Origin: Clostridiales bacterium | GTDB taxonomy: Bacteria > Bacillota > Clostridia > Oscillospirales > Acutalibacteraceae | Assembly: GCA_019418545.1 (NCBI GenBank) | Contig: DYBQ01000006.1 | Coordinates: 1-22,540, forward strand | Reading direction: 5' to 3' | Length of the DNA: 22,540 nt | In this document: positions 1 to 6,310 of the stretch, piece by piece | Position numbering within the stretch: the stretch's first letter is position 1 | Layout of the letters: the number at the start of each line of letters is the position of its first letter | The notes under the pieces: generated by a model | Told to the model about the DNA's origin: nothing | What the model saw: the letters and a program-made list of their open reading frames with translations, nothing else | Database searches by the model: none | Program-made: the position numbers and the translations under genes

Positions 1-131
1 ATATATATAATATAAGTATAGAATTTACATGTATGCTTCTAAATTGAAAAAATGAGGGATATAAAAAACATTTTTCTTTTGATTCCAATGTCAAAAAATA
101 AATTTCATACAATTATGAAAGGGTGAATTCC

Positions 132-836
132 ATGAGAAAGTCTATTGGTAAATGGTTACTTTTAATAGAGGGAATTCTGATTTGCACCTTTCTTTCATCC
201 TGCAGTTCCTCTCTTTTCCAAACAGAAAGTGACAGCCTTTGCCTGCCTGATGTGAAATGGGGTTCCTCTATTGACGACACTCTCGCCGTTTTTGATACCA
301 CCCGGGAAGAGCTGGGAGAAAATTTTTATGCCAATGGGGATTCTGGCAGCGGTTACGCTATTTTAAAGGAAAAAACAGTATTTGGCGTAGAATGCACGGA
401 TATGCTCCTGAGCTTTGAGATGACGGCAGATAAATCTGGCTCCCTAATTTATGCCGCTATCCATTATCCGCAAAATTCCGATATGGATAAGGTGCTGTCG
501 GAAATGAAAAAAAATTTGGGGGAATCAAGGGAAAAGGTAATATTTTATCTCTATTCCAAAAGCCCAACTACCGAAACTTGTATTTCTGACAACACAAATC
601 AATATTGGGCAGGGGTGTCACTGGACAACAGGTTGTCTGAAGAAGATATGAAAAAAGTCGGGATATCGCCTGAAATGGCTTCCGGTCGTTATTTTACCCG
701 CGCTCAATGGAGCACAGATTATCAAGATACCCCGTCAATCAATGGGGAAAATAAGCTTTCTGAAACTCCCAATGTGGTAATTTTGGATGCTCGGTACCTG
801 TCAGAAATCAATAAAAAGTTGAATCCTGACTATTGA
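132..836 (+). CDS. Tandem lipoprotein, copy 1 (unknown function)
   Basis: Secreted lipoprotein of 234 residues; I do not recognise a named family. The N-terminus is a lipoprotein signal peptide with lipobox LSSC and acceptor Cys24. Its hydrophobic stretch is unusual in carrying Glu13. The mature part has a KWGSSIDDTL block near residue 40, HYPQNSDMDKV in the middle, an NQYW motif, QWSTDY and a C-terminal TPNVVILDAR block, all shared with three following paralogs. ATG 132 is chosen over GTG 123 because AAAGGG at 118-123 sits at good spacing. Unlike copies 2-4, this copy starts at the ATG just after the upstream Shine-Dalgarno and has a different signal peptide. The C-terminus ends in NPDY, shorter than copies 2 and 3; a 2-base deletion relative to copy 2 explains this. 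Inferred location: outer face of the membrane. Function unknown. Confidence 0.85.
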   Translation: MRKSIGKWLLLIEGILICTFLSSCSSSLFQTESDSLCLPDVKWGSSIDDTLAVFDTTREELGENFYANGDSGSGYAILKEKTVFGVECTDMLLSFEMTADKSGSLIYAAIHYPQNSDMDKVLSEMKKNLGESREKVIFYLYSKSPTTETCISDNTNQYWAGVSLDNRLSEEDMKKVGISPEMASGRYFTRAQWSTDYQDTPSINGENKLSETPNVVILDARYLSEINKKLNPDY

Positions 837-887
837 CTCTCCAACCTCTGAATAAATCTTTCTGAAAATCTCCCGCCAAAGGAGGAT

Positions 888-1143
888 GATTCCCATGAGA
901 AACTTTGTGTTTCCTTTTTGCTTTCCATTATTTTTGTATGATGGTGGTGATTGTAATGATGAAAAAAGCAGCGAAAAGATTGGCGCTCTTGCTTGCGATG
1001 CTGCTGACAGTCAGCTTCCTTTCTTCCTGTAATAACTCCCCACAGCAATTGGAAAGTGATAGCCTTTGCCTGCCTGATGTGGAATGGGGCTCCTCCATTG
1101 ACGACACCCTCGCCGCTTTTGATACCACCCGGGAAGAGTTAGG
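888..1143 (+). repeat. Identical 256-base block, first copy (lipoprotein 2)
   Basis: Read by eye, these bases are identical to 1718-1973 (offset 830). The block covers the leader, signal peptide and first conserved mature block, then diverges abruptly after GAAGAGTTAGG. The downstream parts of the two genes are much less similar, which points to recent gene conversion or duplication confined to the 5' module. Confidence 0.85.
895..1032 (+). CDS. Possible 45-codon leader ORF overlapping lipoprotein 2
   Basis: An ATG at 895 follows a near-perfect Shine-Dalgarno (AAAGGAGG, 878-885) at 9 bases. It opens a 45-codon frame that runs over the lipoprotein start (956) in another frame and stops with TAA at 1030-1032, overlapping the lipobox Cys codon. 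The peptide begins MRNFVFPFCFPLFLYD and resembles no family I know. It may be a translated regulatory leader. Alternatively it is a relic of an older in-frame start, since copy 1 uses the equivalent ATG for its lipoprotein. Coding status is uncertain. Confidence 0.25.
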   Translation: MRNFVFPFCFPLFLYDGGDCNDEKSSEKIGALACDAADSQLPFFL

Positions 1144-1684
1144 AGAAGACTCCTATGTCATTGGAGAATATGGCGGCGGTTACGCTATTTTAAAGGGGAA
1201 AACTGTGTTTGGCGTGGAATGCACGGATATGCTCCTGAACTTTGAAATGACAGAAAATAAATCTGGCTCCTTGTCCTATGCAGCCATCCATTATCCGCAA
1301 AATGCTGATATGGACAAGGTGTTAGCAGAAATGAAAAATATTTTTGGAGAAGCCAAGGAAGAGATAATGTTTTTCCCTTATTCCCAAAATCGGAAAAGCG
1401 GAAATTTAGTTTCTGACAGTGCAAATCAATATTGGGCTGGGGTATCGCTGGCAAACAGGTTGTCCGAAGATGAGATGGAAAAAGTAGGGGTATCGCCCGA
1501 CATAGCTTTTGGGCTTTATTGTACTCGCGCCCAATGGAGCACGGATTATCAAGATACCCCGTTGGTCTATGGGGAAAATAAACTTTCTGAAACTCCCAAT
1601 GTGGTAATTTTGGATGCTCGATATCTGGCAGAAATAGATGCCAAGCTGAACCCCATTACCTTTGATTCTTCAGCGTCTGAATAA
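956..1684 (+). CDS. Tandem lipoprotein, copy 2 (unknown function)
   Basis: Lipoprotein of 242 residues, paralogous to copy 1. The signal peptide begins MMKKAAKRLALLLAMLL and ends in lipobox LSSC with Cys25. The mature protein keeps the EWGSSIDDTLAAFDTTREEL block, HYPQNADMDKVLAEMK, NQYWAGVSL, QWSTDYQDTP and the TPNVVILDARYL block, and ends in SASE. ATG 956 is preferred: GGTGGTGA at 943-950 is a usable ribosome binding site, and a typical positively charged n-region follows directly. In-frame upstream starts (TTG 905, ATG 938) would add an atypical hydrophobic extension. About 119 bases separate it from copy 1, with no terminator, so co-transcription is likely. The substrate or partner is unknown. 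Confidence 0.85.
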   Translation: MMKKAAKRLALLLAMLLTVSFLSSCNNSPQQLESDSLCLPDVEWGSSIDDTLAAFDTTREELGEDSYVIGEYGGGYAILKGKTVFGVECTDMLLNFEMTENKSGSLSYAAIHYPQNADMDKVLAEMKNIFGEAKEEIMFFPYSQNRKSGNLVSDSANQYWAGVSLANRLSEDEMEKVGVSPDIAFGLYCTRAQWSTDYQDTPLVYGENKLSETPNVVILDARYLAEIDAKLNPITFDSSASE

Positions 1685-1717
1685 GCTTTTTCTGAAAATT
1701 TGCCGCCAAAGGAGGGC

Positions 1718-1973
1718 GATTCCCATGAGAAACTTTGTGTTTCCTTTTTGCTTTCCATTATTTTTGTATGATGGTGGTGATTGTAATGATGAAAAAAGCA
1801 GCGAAAAGATTGGCGCTCTTGCTTGCGATGCTGCTGACAGTCAGCTTCCTTTCTTCCTGTAATAACTCCCCACAGCAATTGGAAAGTGATAGCCTTTGCC
1901 TGCCTGATGTGGAATGGGGCTCCTCCATTGACGACACCCTCGCCGCTTTTGATACCACCCGGGAAGAGTTAGG
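1718..1973 (+). repeat. Identical 256-base block, second copy (lipoprotein 3)
   Basis: This is the partner of the block at 888-1143. It covers the same positions relative to the gene and ends where copy 3 switches to its own divergent middle section. Confidence 0.85.
1725..1862 (+). CDS. Possible 45-codon leader ORF overlapping lipoprotein 3
   Basis: Identical in sequence to the leader ORF at 895-1032. It follows AAAGGAGG at 1708-1715, overlaps the lipoprotein 3 start at 1786 out of frame, and ends in TAA next to the lipobox codon. It may be translated, but identity to the other copy comes from the shared repeat and is not independent evidence of coding. Confidence 0.25.
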   Translation: MRNFVFPFCFPLFLYDGGDCNDEKSSEKIGALACDAADSQLPFFL

Positions 1974-2532
1974 CGATAATTTTTTCCTCAGTGGGAATTT
2001 TGGAAGCGGACATGCGCTCTTGAAAGACTGTACCGTATTCGGCCAAAAAAGCACCGATATGCTTTTAAACTTTTATCAATCGGAAGATAAGGGCGGCTCC
2101 TTAGCATATGTATCCATCCATTATCCCAAAGACGCCGATATGGATAAAGTACTGGCCGAGATGAAAAGCGCTTATGGGAAGCCAGTAGAATCTATAGAAT
2201 TCTGTAAGTTCAACAGTGTCTCTTTGAAAGAATATACTTCTGATGATGCTAATCAATATTGGGGTGGGCGTCTGCTGAAAGACCTTGTTAGCGGCAGTGA
2301 TAAAGAGGCTTTGCAGGAATACGGCAATTTTGCAGAAAAAGGGGTGGACTTTTTCCTCTCCAATCCTTCTGTAATGGCCAGTTGGAGCACAAATTATCCC
2401 AATGGGGCAATCGAGACCAATGCAGTAGCTGGGGAAGAAAAACTTTCTGACACTCCCAATGTGGTAATTTTAGATGCAAGAACCATATTTGATGTTGAGG
2501 CAGTCGTGAACCCCATCAAAGCGTCTGAATAA
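1786..2532 (+). CDS. Tandem lipoprotein, copy 3 (unknown function)
   Basis: Lipoprotein of 248 residues with the same signal peptide, lipobox (LSSC, Cys25) and first mature block as copy 2. After the shared 256-base block it diverges: a GSGHALLKDCTVFGQKSTD segment replaces the copy 1/2/4 version, and there is a longer insertion around the VSGSDKEALQEYGN segment. ASWSTNYPNGA replaces QWSTDYQDTP, and the C-terminus ends NPIKASE. HYPKDADMDKVLAEMK, NQYW and TPNVVILDAR remain. It is the most divergent member of the array. The start was chosen as for copy 2, from GGTGGTGA upstream. Role unknown; the variable middle flanked by constant ends suggests that the middle carries specificity (inference). 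Confidence 0.85.
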   Translation: MMKKAAKRLALLLAMLLTVSFLSSCNNSPQQLESDSLCLPDVEWGSSIDDTLAAFDTTREELGDNFFLSGNFGSGHALLKDCTVFGQKSTDMLLNFYQSEDKGGSLAYVSIHYPKDADMDKVLAEMKSAYGKPVESIEFCKFNSVSLKEYTSDDANQYWGGRLLKDLVSGSDKEALQEYGNFAEKGVDFFLSNPSVMASWSTNYPNGAIETNAVAGEEKLSDTPNVVILDARTIFDVEAVVNPIKASE

Positions 2533-2633
2533 GTTTTTTTGAAAATCTCCCGCCAAAGCAGGATGATTCCCATGGGAAGCTTTGTGGTATCTCTCTGCGT
2601 TCCATAATCTTTACCATGATGGTGGTGATTATA

Positions 2634-3338
2634 ATGATGAAAAAAGCAGCGAAAAGGTTAACGGTCCTGCTCGCAATGCTGCTGACAGTCAGCTTCTTTT
2701 CTTCTTGTAGTTCCTCTATTTTAGAAACAGAAAGCGATAGCCTTTGCCTGCCTAATGTGAAATGGGGTTCCTCCATTGACGACACCCTCGCCGCTTTTGA
2801 TATCACCCGGGAAGAGCTGGGAGAAGACTTCTATGCCAATGGGGATTCTGGCAGTGGTTACGCTATTTTAAAAGGCAAAAGTGTGTTTGGCGTGGAATGC
2901 ACGGATATGCTCCTGAGCTTTGAGCTAACGGCAGATAAATCTGGCTCCCTAATCTATGTAGCGATTCATTATCCTAAAGATGCTGCTATGGATACTGTTA
3001 TGGATGAGATGAAAAAAGTTTATGGAAATCCAGAGGAAACCGGACGTTTCCGCCGCTACGATGAACAAGAAACGGAGGAAATTGTTCCTGACAGCCCCAA
3101 TCGGTACTGGTTGGGACAAGAAGCCATTCATTCTTTATCGGAAGAAGATTTAAAATCACTCAATAATATCCGACAACCCTATTATTTCGATTACTTTACC
3201 ATGATTCAATGGAGTACGGATTATCAAATCTTCCCATCAGCTAATGGGGAAAATAAACTTTCCGAAACTCCCAATGTGGTAATTTTGGACGCTCGGTACC
3301 TGTCAGAAATCAATAAAAAGTTGAATCCTGACTATTGA
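2634..3338 (+). CDS. Tandem lipoprotein, copy 4 (unknown function)
   Basis: Lipoprotein of 234 residues with signal peptide MMKKAAKRLTVLLAMLL, lipobox FSSC and Cys25. Its N-terminal mature block and FYANGDSGSGYAILKGK segment closely follow copy 1, and the last 26 residues match copy 1 (SETPNVVILDARYLSEINKK and onward to NPDY). The middle (HYPKDAAMDTVMDEMK, then a charged stretch with NRYWLGQEA) is its own. GGTGGTGA at 2621-2628 supports ATG 2634. The upstream leader frame seen in copies 2 and 3 is here cut to 11 codons (2572-2607), with a weakened AAAGCAGG site. It is the last intact member before the array decays and ends at a terminator. Confidence 0.85.
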   Translation: MMKKAAKRLTVLLAMLLTVSFFSSCSSSILETESDSLCLPNVKWGSSIDDTLAAFDITREELGEDFYANGDSGSGYAILKGKSVFGVECTDMLLSFELTADKSGSLIYVAIHYPKDAAMDTVMDEMKKVYGNPEETGRFRRYDEQETEEIVPDSPNRYWLGQEAIHSLSEEDLKSLNNIRQPYYFDYFTMIQWSTDYQIFPSANGENKLSETPNVVILDARYLSEINKKLNPDY

Positions 3339-3478
3339 CTCTCCAACCTCTGAATAAATCTTTCTGAAAATCTCTCGCTAAAGGAAAACGATTCCTAGGG
3401 GAAGTTTTGTGGTTTCTTACTGATTTTCAGCTGGCATCAATGGTAGTTTTAATAGTTATTAAAGCAAAGGTAGCCGTA
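3339..3478 (+). pseudogene. Decayed leader of a fifth lipoprotein copy
   Basis: After copy 4 the repeat unit continues: the stretch with CTCTGAATAAATC matches the gap after copy 1. GATTCCTAGGGGAAG then aligns with the leader GATTCCCATGGGAAG of copy 4, with the ATG changed to TAG. A degraded form of the ATGGTGGTGATTATAATG signal region follows, and similarity fades by about 3478. No open frame remains. This is a remnant of a fifth unit or of a deletion endpoint. Confidence 0.6.
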
Positions 3479-3496
3479 GTATTCTCAAAAACAGAT

Positions 3497-3530
3497 AAAC
3501 CCCCACTTCTGAATCAGAAGTGGGGGTTTT
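3497..3530 (+). terminator. Intrinsic terminator of the lipoprotein array
   Basis: A near-perfect 16-base stem, AAACCCCCACTTCTGA paired with TCAGAAGTGGGGGTTT, is followed by a T-rich end. It closes the lipoprotein array and separates it from the pilin operon. Confidence 0.9.
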
Positions 3531-3568
3531 GCTTAATAAAAAAATATACAAAAAATTCTCCAAAGGTG

Positions 3569-3597
3569 TTGAATTTTAAAATGTAAAGTGCTATGAT
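3569..3597 (+). promoter_or_regulatory. Predicted housekeeping promoter of the pilin operon
   Basis: TTGAAT (3569-3574) and TATGAT (3592-3597) are separated by exactly 17 bases, a good match to the vegetative sigma consensus. It lies between the array terminator and the first pilin gene and predicts a start near 3604, giving a leader of about 200 bases. Confidence 0.65.
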
Positions 3598-3604
3598 AAA
3601 TGTA

Positions 3605-3808
3605 ATTATAGATGAATTTTAGATGCTTTCGGAGTATTTTTAGGTGATATTGTAGGTTTTTAGGCTTTACAGGAAAACTATTTCAATAGATAATTGTGTA
3701 AATCACTGGGGGTGAAAAGCGGCAATAAAAATGTGAATAGCAGTTTGAAGTAAAATTTGACTGCAAAGAAAGAACGCAAAACTAGTGAAAGGCAGGGAAG
3801 AAGCAAAA
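3605..3808 (+). promoter_or_regulatory. Long untranslated leader of the pilin operon
   Basis: About 200 bases separate the predicted transcription start from the first pilin start codon. No ORF of note is seen. TTTTAG occurs three times (3617, 3638, 3658), spaced 21 and 20 bases apart, like a phased operator array. A weak hairpin (GCAGT paired with ACTGC) lies at about 3739-3763. I could not match the leader to a known riboswitch, including the c-di-GMP classes often found before pilus genes. Confidence 0.4.
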
Positions 3809-6223
3809 ATGAAAAAGACAATGATGAAGCGGTTGATGTCCTGGGTTCTGGCGGCAGCCATGGTGGTAGCTATGTTGCCTGTCAGCGTATTGGGTGCGGA
3901 ATCCGGCGGAAATGTGGCGAAAATTGGAGATACAGAGTATGCCACATTGGATGAGGCAGTCGAAAAAGCAGCAGAAGGGGCAACCATTGAATTGCTTACG
4001 GACTGTGAACTGACTAAGGGATTCAATAAGACGCTGACTTTTACCGGCAACGGCAAAATTTCTATCAATAAACAACTGACCAGTAACGGAGAAGCCTGGA
4101 TGTGCTTTGGTCTATACGACCCTACTCGTGTTTTAACTTTTGACGGTGCTGGCGTTGAGGTGGAATGGAATTCCGAAGTGGGTACCTCTCCCTGGCTGAT
4201 GTTATCCCTGAGTGGTACGCTGAATGTAACCAACGGTGCCAAATTGACTTTTACTGTGGACAGTGGTGCAACGGGAAGCCGTAATGCCATTTATATGAAT
4301 GCTGGCTCTGTAATTAATGTTACAAATGGCTCTTCCTTCACCATTAACGGAAATGAGACAGCTGGAAAAGCAGGACAGGGCATTCAACTTGATAAAACTG
4401 CACAATCAACAATAAATGTAACTGGCAATAGCAGCTTTACCATTGATGGCACAAACCGCGGCTATGTAAACAGCCCCACCATCTATGTAGAGGACTCTAC
4501 CTTTGCCGTTCAAAACTGCACAAGCAATGCCTCTAATGGTGGTAAATTTACAGCTATCAACTCTGTTGTAAATTATTCCAATAATGCAGGTCATGGTTTG
4601 TCTGCAGGCAGTATTACACTTCAAAATTCTAAACTGACAGCAAATAATAACGGCAATTTCGGTATTACAGCAAGTGGCAATATTACAATTGATGGAACTT
4701 CAGTTGTGACATCCAATGGTAATGGTGCTGGTACTTCCGGTGCAGGATTGCGTGCCAGCAGTGCAGGAAGTGTTTCTATTGTTAAATCAGGAGCTAAAAT
4801 TACCCTTAACAACAACTTCCGCAATGCTTTGGAAAACTATGGAACCTTTACCTTTGAAGAAGGCGTAGACTTAGAGATTATTGGAAATCATGAGCCTTCC
4901 AATGGCGGTGGTGTATATAATAATACAAATGCAACGATGGTCTTACCTTCTGATGCTGTCATTTATAACAACCATGCTGACAAGTCCGGCGATGATATTA
5001 TGAGCCGCGGCTCCATTACCTTTGGTAAGGTTGGTGCTGACTGGGTTCTGGATGATTGCGACCATCTGATTGATGGCTGGTATGACGATGGCCCTTATGG
5101 TGCAAACACCAATCGTTGGGAAGCACATGCAGAAGACGCAGAGCAGAATCATATCGAACTGTGCGAAGGTTTCGACGAGGAAACTGGCTTGAAGACGGTA
5201 ACAGGGGATTTGTCCCTGAAGGCCGCTCATGGCACAGACCCCAAGGATAAGGTTAGCTATCCCGGCCTCGACAAGAAGGTTGGCGATGACGACGAGGCGA
5301 TGAACGACGACGATGTGGACGCAGCAGCCGGCCAGAAAGTCAACTTCCAGCTGACTTCGAACGTTCCCACCGATTTGCTGAACTATCTGAATCCCGAAGA
5401 TGTCACACCGCCCTCCATTGATGGAGAAGAACCCGGCACAGCGGAAAAGGTAGAGCTTAAAGGCAGAGGAGAATATGTCCTGACCTTCCACGATAAGTTG
5501 AATGAAAAGCTGACAAATCCCGAAAACTATGTGGTTAAGATTGGCGTAACTGTTTTGACGGCAGAGCAGTATACACTCACTGCCACCGGTTTGGAAGACG
5601 GATGCAGCTTTGAGATTGCTCTTGATTTGGCGGCACTGTATGAAGCAGGCGTGATTACGGATGATGATATTAAAAACGCAACTCCCATCACTGTGACCTA
5701 TGATGCAACTTTGAGTGCGGACGCCACGGCAGGTAGCTATGAAAATACCGCATGGGTAACGGCACCTAGATGGGAAACCAGTAAGGATATCGTTTATGTG
5801 AATACATACGCCATCGATATCTTTAAGTATGACCAGGCTGAACCGACCAAAGGCCTGAAAGGCGCAGAGTTCGAGCTGTATCAGAAGGATACAGAAGGCA
5901 ACGTGATTGAGACCTCCAAAAAGACCTTGATTTCTGGTGCAGACGGTAAGATTCTGGTGGATGGACTGGATGCCGGAACCTATTATTTGAAAGAAACCAA
6001 AGCCCCCGAAGGCTATGTTTGCAGCACTGCAGAACTTGAAATTGTCATTCCTGAAAAGGCAGGCGTGAACAATACGGTAGGCGTTAGCTTTGCAAACTCC
6101 CAGATTCCTCACACCGGCGGCACTGGTACCCTGATGTTTACCATCGGTGGTATCGCCTTGATGGGCACGGCAGGTTTGCTGCTAGTAGTGTCCCGGAAAA
6201 AAAGAAAGGCAATAATGTCATAA
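3809..6223 (+). CDS. Sortase-anchored pilin/adhesin with beta-helix-like head
   Basis: Surface protein of 804 residues, first gene of the pilus operon. ATG 3809 is preferred over GTG 3785 because AGGGAAG at 3794-3800 precedes it and a normal signal peptide (MKKTMMKRLMSWVLAAAMVV, cleavage near VLGAES) follows. The motif IGDTEYATLDEAVEKA comes next. Residues about 50-400 are rich in short Asn/Thr/Gly repeats (INVTNGSSFTINGN, GGGVYNNTNA) typical of a right-handed beta-helix. From about residue 481 comes the module shared with the next two proteins: YPGLDKKV and an acidic stretch, an isopeptide-forming fimbrial domain ending in YENTAWVT, and a SpaA-type domain (IFKYDQ Lys, E-box LKETKAPEGY, FANSQ Asn). 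The IPHTGG sorting signal (766-771), a membrane segment and a basic tail follow. Probably a tip adhesin or a cell-wall-linked subunit (inference); the ligand is unknown. Confidence 0.85.
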   Translation: MKKTMMKRLMSWVLAAAMVVAMLPVSVLGAESGGNVAKIGDTEYATLDEAVEKAAEGATIELLTDCELTKGFNKTLTFTGNGKISINKQLTSNGEAWMCFGLYDPTRVLTFDGAGVEVEWNSEVGTSPWLMLSLSGTLNVTNGAKLTFTVDSGATGSRNAIYMNAGSVINVTNGSSFTINGNETAGKAGQGIQLDKTAQSTINVTGNSSFTIDGTNRGYVNSPTIYVEDSTFAVQNCTSNASNGGKFTAINSVVNYSNNAGHGLSAGSITLQNSKLTANNNGNFGITASGNITIDGTSVVTSNGNGAGTSGAGLRASSAGSVSIVKSGAKITLNNNFRNALENYGTFTFEEGVDLEIIGNHEPSNGGGVYNNTNATMVLPSDAVIYNNHADKSGDDIMSRGSITFGKVGADWVLDDCDHLIDGWYDDGPYGANTNRWEAHAEDAEQNHIELCEGFDEETGLKTVTGDLSLKAAHGTDPKDKVSYPGLDKKVGDDDEAMNDDDVDAAAGQKVNFQLTSNVPTDLLNYLNPEDVTPPSIDGEEPGTAEKVELKGRGEYVLTFHDKLNEKLTNPENYVVKIGVTVLTAEQYTLTATGLEDGCSFEIALDLAALYEAGVITDDDIKNATPITVTYDATLSADATAGSYENTAWVTAPRWETSKDIVYVNTYAIDIFKYDQAEPTKGLKGAEFELYQKDTEGNVIETSKKTLISGADGKILVDGLDAGTYYLKETKAPEGYVCSTAELEIVIPEKAGVNNTVGVSFANSQIPHTGGTGTLMFTIGGIALMGTAGLLLVVSRKKRKAIMS

Positions 6224-6234
6224 CCTGATAAGCT

Positions 6235-6268
6235 GGCTCTGCCGAGTGGTGGGGCCGGCTTACCGGTT
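6235..6268 (+). promoter_or_regulatory. Conserved intergenic alternative-hairpin element, copy A
   Basis: GGCTCTGCC (6235-6243) can pair with GGTGGGGCC (6248-6256) through a 4-base loop. GGCCGG (6253-6258) can instead pair with CCGGTT (6263-6268). The two stems share 6253-6256, so only one can form in full. There is no T-tract. The same arrangement recurs at 8277-8310. It could tune processing or expression of the downstream pilin (inference). Confidence 0.45.
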
Positions 6269-6310
6269 TATTTACAGGTGCATAAAATCATCATAAAGGA
6301 GCGTGGAAAA

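Larger units (their letters stand above)
132..3478 (+). repeat. Tandem array of four lipoprotein genes plus a decayed fifth start
   Basis: Four co-directional paralogous genes repeat with a unit of about 830-860 bases. Gaps contain a shared segment (TCTGAATAA, then CCGCCAAAGGAGG-like, then TTCCCATG). Conserved blocks sit at both gene ends and the middles diverge. This pattern fits duplication by unequal crossing-over followed by patchy gene conversion. Confidence 0.85.

Noticed and set aside
1..131. A promoter for the lipoprotein array
   Set aside because: The segment is very AT-rich and contains several partial -10 and -35 matches (TTGAAA at 44, TACAAT at 108), but none pair at 16-18 bases and leave room for a leader. 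The promoter may lie upstream of the window.
132..3478. The tandem array as a transposon or CRISPR-like structure
   Set aside because: Units are whole protein-coding genes with lipoboxes. There is no transposase, no terminal inverted repeat and no short regular spacer pattern.
3605..3808. A c-di-GMP or other riboswitch in the pilin operon leader
   Set aside because: Pilus genes in clostridia are often under such control and the leader is long enough, but I could not find the conserved core bases or pairing of any known class.
3785..3808. GTG start 8 codons upstream for the first pilin
   Set aside because: The region holds the likely Shine-Dalgarno (AGGGAAG), and ATG 3809 gives a standard signal peptide.
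4943..6112. Long open frames on the minus strand across the pilin genes (also 7064-8335, 9053-9637, 9773-10450)
   Set aside because: They mirror the repeated, well-supported plus-strand pilin coding regions, lack ribosome binding sites and encode low-complexity Ile/Cys/Gly-rich sequence typical of antisense shadows.
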